Shown here in pieces: positions 1-7,952 of a stretch of 64,000 bases of DNA. Below the pieces are notes generated by a model. That model was not told the DNA's origin and ran no database searches. It worked only from the letters and a program-made list of their open reading frames with translations. The stretch is from the NCBI RefSeq assembly GCF_022288725.1, contig NZ_JAKNTA010000010.1, positions 192,398 to 256,397 of the forward strand. Direction: 5' to 3'. Every line of letters begins with the position of its first letter. Position 1 is the first letter of the stretch. Made by a program: the position numbers and the translations under genes. Source of the DNA: Kitasatospora sp. A2-31. Its GTDB lineage: Bacteria > Actinomycetota > Actinomycetes > Streptomycetales > Streptomycetaceae.

Positions 1-1473
1 CACGGCCTCCCGCAGCCGCCGGACGGTGGCGATGGCCTCGTCGCTGTCGGCCGGGTCGGCGAGCGTGACGTCGAGCCGGACCCGCCCGTCGACCGTCCTC
101 GGCGCGGCCCCCGGCGCCCCGCCGGTGTAGGGCCGGACGCCGGCCGTCCCGGGCACGGCGGCCGCGGCGGCCACCGCCTCGGCGCGGTCGGCCGCGGCGA
201 GCACCACCGCCGGGTTGCCGGCGCCGCCGGCGAAGTGCGCCGAGAGCATCCGCTGGCCGGTCGCCGAGGGCTGCGGTTTGACGAAGAGTTCGGACTGCGG
301 GACGCCGCCGGAGTCGAGCGTCGGGGCGAAGGCGGCGAGCGCGGCCAGCACCGCGAGGCTCGCCGCCCAGGTCGTCCGGGGCCGGCGGCCGACCAGCGCG
401 GCCACCCGCTGCCACACGGCGTGCACCGGCGCCCGCCCGTCGGCGGCGGGGCGGGCCGGCCAGTAGGCGGTGCGGCCGAACAGGGTGAGGGCGGCCGGCA
501 GGAAGGTGAGCGCCGAGACCACGGCGCAGCCGATCCCGATCGCACCGACCGGCCCGAGCGCCCGGTTGTTGGTGAGGTCGGAGAGCAGCAGGACGAGCAA
601 GCCCAGGGCGACGGTGGCACCGGAGGCCGCGATCGGCTCCACCGACCGGCGCCAGGCGGTGCGCATCGCGGCGAACCGGTCTCCGTGCAGGTGCAGTTCC
701 TCGCGGAACCGGGCGGAGAGCAGCAGGCCGTAGTCGGTGGCGGCGCCGATCACCAGGATCGAGAGCAGGCCCTGGACCTGGCCGTCCACCCGGACCAGGC
801 CGTGGTCGGCGAGCAGGTAGACCAGGGCGCAGGCGGTGGCGAGGGCGAAGACCGCGCCGAGGATCACCAGCAGCGGGAGCAGTACGCTGCGGTAGACGGC
901 GAGCAGGATCAGCAGCACCACGCCGAGGGCGACGCCGAGCAACAGACCGTCGATGCCGGCGAACGCCCGACCCAGGTCGGCCGCGACGGCGGCCGGGCCG
1001 GCCAGCCCGACCTCGGCGTCCGGCACCTGCTCGGCCAGGGCGCGCACGGCCCGGACGCTGTCGCCGGTCTGCCGCCCGAGGTCGGAGCGGAGCTGGACGA
1101 CGCCCTGGAGGGCTCGGCCGTCAGCGGCGGGCAGGGCGGGCGAGACCCGTCCGGTGGCGCCGGGGACGGTCGCGGCGGCGCGCAGCGCGCCCTCGGCGGC
1201 GGAGCGCTGCGCGGCCTCGACGGCGCCGGTGCGGCTCTCCCAGACCACGATCACGGGCAGGGTGGCGGGGGCCTGGAACTCCTCGCCCAGCCGGGCGACC
1301 TCGGTCGACTCGGCGCTTCGCGGCAGGAACGCGGCCCGGTCGTTGGTGGCGACCTCGGAGAGCCGTCCCGCGTACGGGCCGAAGGCACCGCCGAGGCCGA
1401 GCCAGGCCACCAGCAGGGCGAGCGGGATCAGCAGCCGGGCTCGGCGCCGGGCGGTGGGGCTGCCGGTGAGCAT
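1..1473 (-). CDS. MMPL/RND-family transporter, 3' part outside window
   Basis: Large inner-membrane exporter of the MMPL (RND-like) family, usually moving lipids, drugs or dyes by proton motive force. Read on the minus strand from an ATG at 1473, the protein opens with a basic segment and one membrane helix. A soluble extracytoplasmic region follows, with the family's early FLP-SAEST motif. After that comes a cluster of hydrophobic helices containing GAATDYGLLL, the MMPL TM signature with its conserved Asp-Tyr pair, and then a second extracytoplasmic region. No stop occurs before base 1, so about 490 residues of an expected 700 or more are visible. A GAAGG lies about 10 nt before the ATG. A near-palindromic operator-like site is upstream, suggesting local repression. 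The substrate cannot be inferred. Confidence 0.9.
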   Translation of the reverse strand, partial: MLTGSPTARRRARLLIPLALLVAWLGLGGAFGPYAGRLSEVATNDRAAFLPRSAESTEVARLGEEFQAPATLPVIVVWESRTGAVEAAQRSAAEGALRAAATVPGATGRVSPALPAADGRALQGVVQLRSDLGRQTGDSVRAVRALAEQVPDAEVGLAGPAAVAADLGRAFAGIDGLLLGVALGVVLLILLAVYRSVLLPLLVILGAVFALATACALVYLLADHGLVRVDGQVQGLLSILVIGAATDYGLLLSARFREELHLHGDRFAAMRTAWRRSVEPIAASGATVALGLLVLLLSDLTNNRALGPVGAIGIGCAVVSALTFLPAALTLFGRTAYWPARPAADGRAPVHAVWQRVAALVGRRPRTTWAASLAVLAALAAFAPTLDSGGVPQSELFVKPQPSATGQRMLSAHFAGGAGNPAVVLAAADRAEAVAAAAAVPGTAGVRPYTGGAPGAAPRTVDGRVRLDVTLADPADSDEAIATVRRLREAV

Positions 1474-1519
1474 CGTGGAGCGCCCTTCGTGGCGGGGCCG
1501 GTGACGGTTCGCCGCATCC

Positions 1520-1540
1520 TATCTCTCAATCGTCGAGATA
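1520..1540. promoter_or_regulatory. TATCTC-N9-GAGATA inverted repeat, possible MarR/PadR-type operator
   Basis: Six-base arms TATCTC and GAGATA are separated by nine bases, in an AT-richer pocket between the MMPL start (1473) and the stop of the next gene (1543). TATCTNGA-type palindromes are common targets of MarR/PadR-family repressors, which often control MMPL exporters. The assignment to a family is inference. No regulator gene is adjacent within the window; it could lie beyond base 1. Confidence 0.4.
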
Positions 1541-1542
1541 CT

Positions 1543-2013
1543 TCACCGGCTGAGTTTTCCGGCGGCGCGCCGCGGGCCGGTGCCCCTCGGGCGGCGGCGC
1601 GGGGGCCCCTGCCGCTCGGGCCCGTACGCTGCGCGCCCGGCGTGCGCCGGAGGGCGCGCCAGCAGGCCGGCCGCGGAGAGCGCGGCCCACCCGATCGAGA
1701 CCGCCACGGCCATCGTGCGGTGCCGCCGCTTCGGCAGCGCGGTGGCGAGCAGCGTGGCGTCACCCAGGTCGGAGGCGATCCGCACCAGGGTGGCGGTCCG
1801 CAGCGCCGAAGCGTCCGGGGCCAGGACCATGGCGAGACCGCAGGCGGCGTCCCGGAACGCCAGCGGGCGCAGGCAGGCGGCCACGTCCGCGGGGACCGAC
1901 CCGTCCGGCGCGCTGATCCCGGACGGGCGGGCCAGCAGCCCCGGGCGGCGGGCGACGGCGAGCCCGTAGACGGCGGTGACGGCTCCGGTCAGGCGCAGCA
2001 GACGCACGTTCAC
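1543..2013 (-). CDS. small DUF4267-like membrane protein
   Basis: Predicted 156-residue protein with about four hydrophobic segments: residues 5-25 with LLRLTGAVTAVYGLAVA, a middle segment around FRDAACGLAMVLAP, and later ones including VAVSIGWAALSAAGLLA. The last 30 residues are Arg/Gly/Pro-rich and probably cytoplasmic. The GTG start at 2013 is preceded by AGGAGAG. The pattern of a short motif near RPLAFRDAACGL followed by R-x-ASDLGDA resembles DUF4267-type proteins of unknown function; this is a pattern match by eye. It lies just upstream of the MMPL gene in the same orientation, but an operator-like palindrome lies between them, so the two may be transcribed separately. Confidence 0.75.
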   Translation of the reverse strand: MNVRLLRLTGAVTAVYGLAVARRPGLLARPSGISAPDGSVPADVAACLRPLAFRDAACGLAMVLAPDASALRTATLVRIASDLGDATLLATALPKRRHRTMAVAVSIGWAALSAAGLLARPPAHAGRAAYGPERQGPPRRRPRGTGPRRAAGKLSR

Positions 2014-2050
2014 GGCGCGGCTCTCCTCGGGTCGGCGGGGTCACTCCCCG

Positions 2051-2087
2051 GTGCGGGCCGCGGGGGCGCCTCCCCCGCGGCCCGCAC
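2051..2087. terminator. strong 16-bp stem hairpin
   Basis: A perfect 16-bp GC stem (2051-2066 with 2072-2087) closes a 5-base loop, CGCCT. It lies downstream of the secreted-protein gene that ends at 2279 and upstream of the next minus-strand start at 2013. It is therefore a likely intrinsic terminator without a U-tract, as is usual in Streptomyces. Confidence 0.65.
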
Positions 2088-2278
2088 GGTGGGCCCATCA
2101 TGGACGACCGGACGGCCCGGCGCGGGCCGACACGTCCGGCGGTGGCCCTTCCGGGCGGCCTGACGGCCCGCTGCGCCCCGCGGCTCCCGAGGACCGGGGG
2201 CCGCGGGGCGGGTGGGACCAGCGGGACCGGCCAGGGGCAGTGGACCGGCGCAGGTCGGCGGGACCGGCCGGAACGGCG

Positions 2279-2647
2279 TCAGGAGACGCGCTTCAGCTGC
2301 CAGCTGTTCTTGCCGAAGCTCGGCACCGCCGAGTAGTTACAGCCGGAGCTGTAGAACTCGCTGACCTGCACCCAGCCGGCCGGCGGCCAGGTCGAGGCGC
2401 AGGCGTTGACCACGGTGCCGACCGGGTAGCCGGTGAGCTGCATGATCTTCTTGCTGTTGGGGGTGAAGGTGCCCGACCCGCAGCCGGCGCTGTTCCACCA
2501 CTGCACGTCGACGTAGCCGCTGGGGGTGAGCGAGCTCCCGCACATGTTCACCGTGTCACCGGGCGCGGCGTGCGCGGTGGTCATGGACAGCGTCAGTGCG
2601 GCGGCAGCGGCGCCCAGGGTCAGGGCTGCGGCACGGAGACGGGACAC
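2279..2647 (-). CDS. small secreted protein of unknown function
   Basis: Predicted 122-residue exported protein. The GTG at 2647 is chosen because GAGGAG precedes it by seven bases and it starts a clean signal peptide: SRLR, a long Ala/Leu core and an A-H-A cleavage site before APGD near residue 29. The mature part has two related halves. Each carries a Cys near a GYVDVQWWN- or GWVQVSEFY-type strand and a lone NxCxS motif (NMCGSS, NACAST), and each half has a second Cys (AGCGSG, SGCNYS). This looks like an internally duplicated, disulfide-stabilised beta domain of about 45 residues. It is monocistronic, with a strong hairpin downstream. I do not recognise the function. Confidence 0.85.
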   Translation of the reverse strand: MSRLRAAALTLGAAAAALTLSMTTAHAAPGDTVNMCGSSLTPSGYVDVQWWNSAGCGSGTFTPNSKKIMQLTGYPVGTVVNACASTWPPAGWVQVSEFYSSGCNYSAVPSFGKNSWQLKRVS

Positions 2648-2789
2648 GGAGCGGCTCCTCTCGTCGGCGCGGTCCGTCCGCACCTGGCATATTCCTATCG
2701 GCGGGTGACCGGACACGGACAGTGGCTTTCCGGTCCGGTCCCCGACGCGATTGACGCCGTTGACAGGCGGCGCCCGGTGTGTCACAGGC

Positions 2790-4238
2790 CTAGAGCAGGC
2801 GCTTGATGTCGCCGCGGGCCCGGTAGAAGGCCCCGGAACCGGACTCCAGCACCTCGGCCACCAGGTAGCGGGCGCCGGGCTCGCGGATGTCCTTCGGGAA
2901 CTGCACCCGGCGGGCCGGGTCGAAGCCGGGCGACACCACGCGGACGCGCAACCGGCCGCCCTCCGCCACGCACTCGACCTCGATGCCGCCCGCGGCCGCC
3001 GCCGATCCGGCGACCACCGACTCGACCTCGGCACCGGCCACCGCCGCCGTCCAGCCGCTGCCGTCCACCTCGGCGGCCTGCGGCACCCGGCCCTCCTCGG
3101 CCGCCCGCACCGCCTCCTCGCTCGCGTCCAGGCAGACCAACGAGCCGTCGGTGGTCACCAGGTACAGCCGGCCGTCGCGGTACTGCATGCTGTACGCGGA
3201 GCCGCAGCCGGTGCCGAGCTTCCAGAGCCGGGTGCCGTCCGCCGCGAAGCAGTACACCGAGGAGTGGTTGTCGCCGGCGAAGACGTAGCGGCCGTCGGGC
3301 GAGGCGGCACACGAGAACACGGAGGCGTCGCAGCGGTAGCGGGCCGTCTCCGAGCCGTCGGCCTTGCGCAGCCGGTGCACCGAGCCGCGCGAGGTCGCGG
3401 CGAACACCTCGTCGCGCTCCTGCCAGCCGAACAGCACGTCGCCGTCGGTCCGGGTGTGCCACAGCGGCTCGCCGCCGCGCGCGGCGTAGCGCGCCACCCC
3501 GCGCGAGTGACCGTGGTAGACGCCGTCCTCGTCGCAGCGGACCATCCAGCCGTCGGTCCCCGCGGCCTTGCCCCGCCACTGGAACTCGTCCTCGTGGTCG
3601 ACGGTGGTGATCCCGCCGCGGGCGTCGGCGACGCCGAGCACGCCGTCGTGGATGTCCAGCCAGTAGATGTCGACGTCGGCGGCGATCTCGTACGCGACCC
3701 GCGGCACCTTGCCGCCGAGGTCGTACACCTTGCCGTCGTCGCAGCCGGCGTAGATCCACCAGTCGTCGGCGACGATGCACTTCACGCCGTCCGGCAGGCC
3801 GTAGCGGCCGGTGACCTGCCCGTCGTGGGTGAGCGTGTAGACGTCGCCGCGCTCGTTGCCCACCCAGGCGTGCTCCTCGCCGACGAAGATGCCGAAGGCC
3901 GCGGCGCCGGAGCGGAACCGCCAGAGCACGGGGGCCTGGCGGGCGGTCGAGCGGCTGCTGGTGATCGCCCGGCGGGTCACCGCGCGGCGCTGCCGCACCC
4001 CGCGCACGGCCGGGGCGTAGCCCTTGCGGACCTTCTCCCCGATCTTCTTGGCGGCCGCGGCGGCGGCCTTCTCCGGCGACGGGTAGCTGGTGGTCTTCGC
4101 CTGGCCGCCCTCGCCGATCCGCCCGTAGGTGATCGTCACGTCCACGCCGGCGACCCGGACCTCGTAGAACTTGTGGGCGCTGCCGGTGTCCTCGGACAGC
4201 TCCAGGTAGGTGGTCTGCTCGTCGGCGGCGACAGGCAT
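2790..4238 (-). CDS. WGR-domain / PQQ-type beta-propeller fusion protein
   Basis: A 482-residue cytoplasmic protein. Residues about 8-80 form a WGR domain: YLEL, HKFYEV, then ITYGRIGEGGQ with the G-R core and a following KTTSYPS-A repeat. WGR domains bind nucleic acid in PARPs and occur with MolR-type proteins in bacteria. A basic linker (about 80-105) leads to a beta-propeller at about 105-390, with repeated blades of the type VLWRF, GDVYTL, GKVYDL, GSVHRL, SSVYCF and GSLVCL. This resembles PQQ-like quinoprotein blades. A C-terminal domain of about 80 residues follows. There is no signal peptide or TM segment. GGAAGGGG lies upstream of the ATG. Function is unknown; the architecture suggests nucleic-acid-coupled sensing or scaffolding. 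Confidence 0.85.
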   Translation of the reverse strand: MPVAADEQTTYLELSEDTGSAHKFYEVRVAGVDVTITYGRIGEGGQAKTTSYPSPEKAAAAAAKKIGEKVRKGYAPAVRGVRQRRAVTRRAITSSRSTARQAPVLWRFRSGAAAFGIFVGEEHAWVGNERGDVYTLTHDGQVTGRYGLPDGVKCIVADDWWIYAGCDDGKVYDLGGKVPRVAYEIAADVDIYWLDIHDGVLGVADARGGITTVDHEDEFQWRGKAAGTDGWMVRCDEDGVYHGHSRGVARYAARGGEPLWHTRTDGDVLFGWQERDEVFAATSRGSVHRLRKADGSETARYRCDASVFSCAASPDGRYVFAGDNHSSVYCFAADGTRLWKLGTGCGSAYSMQYRDGRLYLVTTDGSLVCLDASEEAVRAAEEGRVPQAAEVDGSGWTAAVAGAEVESVVAGSAAAAGGIEVECVAEGGRLRVRVVSPGFDPARRVQFPKDIREPGARYLVAEVLESGSGAFYRARGDIKRLL

Positions 4239-4446
4239 GCGGGGCCCCTTCCGGGCGCTCGGCGGGAGTCGGTGCGGGCGGCGTGCCCGGCGACACCGCA
4301 GAAGCTATGCCCAGGGACTGACAGCGCGTCCGGTGCCCCCCGCTCCGACGGTGCGCCGGCCCGCCCGGCCCGGTCCGGCGGCCGACGTGCCCGGGCGGAC
4401 AAACAGGAGAATCATGGGACAACACCCCTCGAAAGGCGGGAATACG

Positions 4447-4716
4447 ATGTTCCAGCTCCTGTGGATTCTGCTCATCGGCTTCGTGCTGGGCGTGCTGGCC
4501 AGGCTGCTCCTGCGCGGCCCGCAGGCGATCCCCTGGTGGCTGACCATGCTGCTCGGCGCCGGGGGCGCCCTGCTCGGCAACGCCGTGGCCGGGTGGATCG
4601 GGGTACGGCACACCAGCGGCATCGACTGGATCCGCCACCTGCTCCAGTTGGGCTTCGCCGTCGCCCTGGTCGCCCTCGTCGCCCCGGCCTGGACGAGGTC
4701 CCGCTCCCGACGCTAG
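4447..4716 (+). CDS. small integral membrane protein, GlsB/YeaQ-like size and layout
   Basis: An 89-residue protein with three hydrophobic helices: MFQLLWILLIGFVLGVLA directly at the N-terminus, then a middle LTMLLGAGGALLGNAVAGW and a C-terminal LLQLGFAVALVALVA. It has a short basic tail. This matches the size and topology of GlsB/YeaQ/YmgE-type stress-related membrane proteins. The Gly-rich middle helix is also typical of them, but the match is not certain. The start at 4447 puts the membrane helix at residue 1 as in that family. An in-frame ATG at 4414 has a better AGGAG at 4405-4409 and would add 11 residues. Confidence 0.75.
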   Translation: MFQLLWILLIGFVLGVLARLLLRGPQAIPWWLTMLLGAGGALLGNAVAGWIGVRHTSGIDWIRHLLQLGFAVALVALVAPAWTRSRSRR

Positions 4717-4770
4717 GGCCCTGGGCCGCCGTCCGGCGCCCAGGAGCCTGCCGGCGGGCCGGCAGCGGCG

Positions 4771-6744
4771 TCAGGCGACGTGGACGCGGGGGCGACGGTC
4801 CCGGTCGGGCTCGGCCTCCCGCAGCACCTCGCGGGTGACCGGGGCCACCTCGCCCTGCCCGAGCAGGAAGAACCGGAAGAACTGGGCGAACGGGTTGCCC
4901 TCGGTCCACTCGAAGTAGATGTGCGGCTGCTGCCCGGTCAGGTCGCGCACTTCGAGCAGCAGTGCGGCCAGCGCGTTCGGCACGCTGGAGTGCTCCAGCG
5001 TCAGGACCCGGTAGCGGTCGTGCAGCACCTCGCCGTGGACGCTGAGCACCGCCTCGAACTCGGACGGGTCGCGGACCGTCACCTCGACGAAGACCAGGTC
5101 GTCCTCGGGCGGGATGTCGTTGTCGGTGCGGATCTGCCGGCTCTTCTCCTGGTACTCGGCGAGGTCGCGGCCGTTCGGCTCGTTGGCGATCAGCCGGATG
5201 GGGCGGTGGGTGTAGTCGCGGACGAAGCGCTCGGCGACCATGTCCAGCTCGACGTCGGTCACCCGCAGCTCGAAGGCGCGCTTGAGCCGGGAGGCCAGCG
5301 ACAGCAGGATGATGCCGGCGATGAAGCAGGCACCGATCTTCACACCGTCCGGCCGCTCGGCGATGTTGACCGCGGTGGTGTAGAGGAAGACCGCCGCGAT
5401 CACGGCGAAGCCGACGGTCCAGTTGCGCTCGCGGGCCTTGTGGGCGGCGATGGTCACCGCGATGGCGGCGGAGCTGATCAGGACCAGCACACCGGTGGCG
5501 TACGCACCGCCCTGGGCGTCGACGCTGGCGTCGAAGATCCACGTCACCAGGAAGGCGATCGCGGTGAGCACCAGCACGGTGGGGCGGACCGCCCGGGCCC
5601 AGTGCGGGGCCATGCCGTAGCGGGGCAGGTAGCGGGGCATCAGGTTGAGCAGGCCGGCCATCGCCGAGGCGCCGGCGAACCAGAGGATCAGGATGGTCGA
5701 GAGGTCGTAGACGCTGCCGAAGGCGCTGCCCAGGTTCTCGTGGGCCAGGTACGCGAGCGCGCGGCCGTTCGCCGCCCCACCGGGCTCGAACGCCGCCGGG
5801 GGGATCAACAGGGTGGTGATGAAGCTGGTGGTGATCAGGAAGACGCTCATGATCAGCGCCGCGGTGGTGAGCAGCTTGCGGGCACCGCGGATGCGGCCGG
5901 TGGGCTTCTCCTCGGTGTCGTCCGGGTCGCCCTCGATGTGCGGCATGACGGCGACACCGGTCTCGAAGCCGGACAGGCCCAGGGCCAGCTTGGGGAAGGT
6001 GATCAGGGCGACCCCGATCATCGCGATCGCGTTGCCGTGCTCGGCGGTCAGCGCGTCCGCCCAGTCCGTGATCAGGTGCGGGGACTCCAGGACGTGCCAG
6101 AGCCCGTTCACCACCACGATCACGTTCAGCGCGAGGTAGACGGCCACCAGGAAGACCGCCAGCCCGATCGCCTCGCTGAAGCCCTTGAGGAACACGCCGC
6201 CGAGCAGGGCGATCAGGACGAGCGTGATCAGCACCTCCTTGTCGGTCAGCGCGCTGCTCAGGTGCGGATTCTCCACCAGGTGCGCGGTGGCGTCGGCGGC
6301 CGAGAGGGTGATGGTGATCATGAAGTCGGTGGCGGCGAAGCCGAGCAGCGTCAGCACGAAGAGCTTGCCCTGCCAGAACGACAGCAGCCGCTCCAGCATG
6401 GCGATCGAGCCCTCGCCGTGCGGGCTCTCCTTGGCCACCCGGCGGTACACCGGCAACGCGCCGAGCAGGGTCACCAGCACCAGCACGATGGTCGCGACGG
6501 GGGAGAGCAGACCGGCCGCCAGGGCGGCGATGCCCGGCTGGTAGCCGAGCGTGGAGAAGTAGTCCAGACCGGTCAGGCACATCACCCGCCACCACCGGGC
6601 GCCCTTGTGCTCGACCGGCGTCTGGGCGTGCGGGCCCGGATGCTGCTTCGCCATGTCGGAGAGGCCTTCGAGCAGCCACGCGCGGAACCTCCCGCCCCGC
6701 GCCGACGGCGCCGCCCCCGGATCGGCCGAAGCTGACGAGCTCAC
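4771..6744 (-). CDS. APC-superfamily permease with C-terminal soluble domain
   Basis: A 657-residue transporter of the amino acid-polyamine-organocation type. The GTG at 6744 is preferred because AGGAG precedes it by six bases. After about 60 cytoplasmic residues, helices begin at CLTGLDYFSTLGYQPGIA, a TM1 with the broken-helix small-residue motif. TM helices continue to about residue 480, including the TM6-like FPKLALGLSGFETGVAVMPH. The last 170 residues are soluble and contain LRVTDVELDMVAERFV, RPIRLIAN and FVEVTVRDPSEFE. Such tails are regulatory in some APC potassium or amino acid carriers. The substrate cannot be told from sequence. The gene is divergent from the mannosyltransferase gene at 7119. 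Confidence 0.88.
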   Translation of the reverse strand: MSSSASADPGAAPSARGGRFRAWLLEGLSDMAKQHPGPHAQTPVEHKGARWWRVMCLTGLDYFSTLGYQPGIAALAAGLLSPVATIVLVLVTLLGALPVYRRVAKESPHGEGSIAMLERLLSFWQGKLFVLTLLGFAATDFMITITLSAADATAHLVENPHLSSALTDKEVLITLVLIALLGGVFLKGFSEAIGLAVFLVAVYLALNVIVVVNGLWHVLESPHLITDWADALTAEHGNAIAMIGVALITFPKLALGLSGFETGVAVMPHIEGDPDDTEEKPTGRIRGARKLLTTAALIMSVFLITTSFITTLLIPPAAFEPGGAANGRALAYLAHENLGSAFGSVYDLSTILILWFAGASAMAGLLNLMPRYLPRYGMAPHWARAVRPTVLVLTAIAFLVTWIFDASVDAQGGAYATGVLVLISSAAIAVTIAAHKARERNWTVGFAVIAAVFLYTTAVNIAERPDGVKIGACFIAGIILLSLASRLKRAFELRVTDVELDMVAERFVRDYTHRPIRLIANEPNGRDLAEYQEKSRQIRTDNDIPPEDDLVFVEVTVRDPSEFEAVLSVHGEVLHDRYRVLTLEHSSVPNALAALLLEVRDLTGQQPHIYFEWTEGNPFAQFFRFFLLGQGEVAPVTREVLREAEPDRDRRPRVHVA

Positions 6745-7028
6745 CTGCACTCCTGTCCACGACTCCGGCCGCCCACCGCGCGCGGCTCCCGACCCACCGG
6801 CCCGGCCGGCCACCGGCCGTCGGCTCCGACGCGCCGGCCAACGGTCCGCGCACACCGGCCACCGGTCGCCGGACGGACCGTCCCGTCAGGCTATGTGACC
6901 GGAGCTCCGCTGCCGCGCAACGCCGAGGGCGCGCCCCGGCCGCGTCCCCCGCTCGGCGCTCACCCGGCCTGAGCAGGGGTGACGGCCGGGAGCCGCGGGT
7001 GGTGGGAACGGGCACGCACCACCCCGGC

Positions 7029-7066
7029 TAGACTCGCCCGACCGGAGTGGACAAACGTCCGGTCGG
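7029..7066 (+). promoter_or_regulatory. promoter-like TAGACT followed by a 9-bp inverted repeat
   Basis: TAGACT (7029-7034) is a plausible -10 element. Directly after it CCGACCGGA (7038-7046) pairs perfectly with TCCGGTCGG (7058-7066) across an 11-base spacer. The repeat would lie at the start of the leader of the mannosyltransferase gene, as an operator or leader hairpin. The rest of the 374-base divergent spacer 6745-7118 shows no coding sequence, only GC-rich CCGGCC runs. Confidence 0.4.
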
Positions 7067-7118
7067 GAGCGGGCGCCAGGGGCGCGGCACCGGCCGTGGA
7101 TCAACCGAGGGACAGAAC

Positions 7119-7859
7119 ATGGTCGAGGCCTCCCCGAAGGTCGTCGTCGTCGTGCCCACGTACAACGAGCGGGAGAACCTCCCGGTCCTCGCGGGCCTGC
7201 TCGCGGACCTCCGGATGCCCGGTCTGCACCTGCTGGTGGTCGACGACAACTCCCCCGACGGCACCGGCGAGGTCGCCGACAAGCTCGCCGCGGACTCCCC
7301 CGGCACCGTCGGCGTGCTGCACCGCACCGAGAAGGACGGCCTCGGGCGCGCGTACGTCGCCGGCATGACCCGGGCCCTCGAGGACGGCGCCGACGTCGTC
7401 GTCCAGATGGATGCGGACCTCTCGCACCCGGCCTCGGTGCTCCCGCTCATGGTGGAGACCCTGCTGGCCGACGACACCGCCGTGGTGCTCGGCTCCCGGT
7501 ACGTGGCGGGCGGCTCCACCGCCGAGGAGTGGCCGTGGCACCGCAAGGCGCTCTCCGCCTGGGCCAACTTCTACGTCAACACCATCCTCGGCCTGGGCGT
7601 CCGGGACGCCACCGCCGGGTTCAAGGCCTGGCGGGCGCAGACGCTGCGGGCGATCGACCTGCCGTCGGTCACCAGCAACGGCTACTCGTTCCAGGTCGAG
7701 CTCAACTACCGCGTCGTCACGCGCGGGCTGACCATCCGCGAGGTGCCGATCCGCTTCGAGGAGCGGGTCAAGGGCGCCTCCAAGATGAGCCTCGGCGTGC
7801 AGGTGGAGTCGGCGATGGCCCCCTGGAAGCTGCGGCTCGGGCACCGCAAGCAGTCGTAG
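7119..7859 (+). CDS. polyprenol-phosphate mannose synthase (GT2, Dpm1/Ppm1-like)
   Basis: A 246-residue GT-A glycosyltransferase that transfers mannose from GDP-mannose to polyprenyl phosphate, giving the lipid donor for extracytoplasmic protein O-mannosylation. Family landmarks are VVPTYNERENLP at the N-terminus, VVDDNSPDGTG (the Asp-Asp nucleotide-sugar motif), the metal-binding QMDADLSHP, and SRYVAGGSTAEEWP. DATAGFKAWR and the acceptor-loop FEERVKGASKMS follow. There is no membrane domain, as in the split Streptomyces and soluble Dpm1 types. The ATG is preceded by GAGGGA. It is followed by a FUSC-like gene after about 90 bases and may be monocistronic. Confidence 0.93.
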   Translation: MVEASPKVVVVVPTYNERENLPVLAGLLADLRMPGLHLLVVDDNSPDGTGEVADKLAADSPGTVGVLHRTEKDGLGRAYVAGMTRALEDGADVVVQMDADLSHPASVLPLMVETLLADDTAVVLGSRYVAGGSTAEEWPWHRKALSAWANFYVNTILGLGVRDATAGFKAWRAQTLRAIDLPSVTSNGYSFQVELNYRVVTRGLTIREVPIRFEERVKGASKMSLGVQVESAMAPWKLRLGHRKQS

Positions 7860-7952
7860 CAGCCGCCCGCGCCGGTCGGCCGGAACGGCTCTTTCGGGTA
7901 TCCGTGGGCCGGATCGGCGGTGTGCGGGGCCGTCACGGGGAAGAACGGCCTC

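Noticed and set aside
4780..6735. Long open plus-strand frame across the APC permease gene
   Set aside because: The reverse strand carries a clear transporter with helices, start and ribosome site; the plus-strand translation is a Gly/Asp/His/Gln-rich shadow typical of high-GC antisense.
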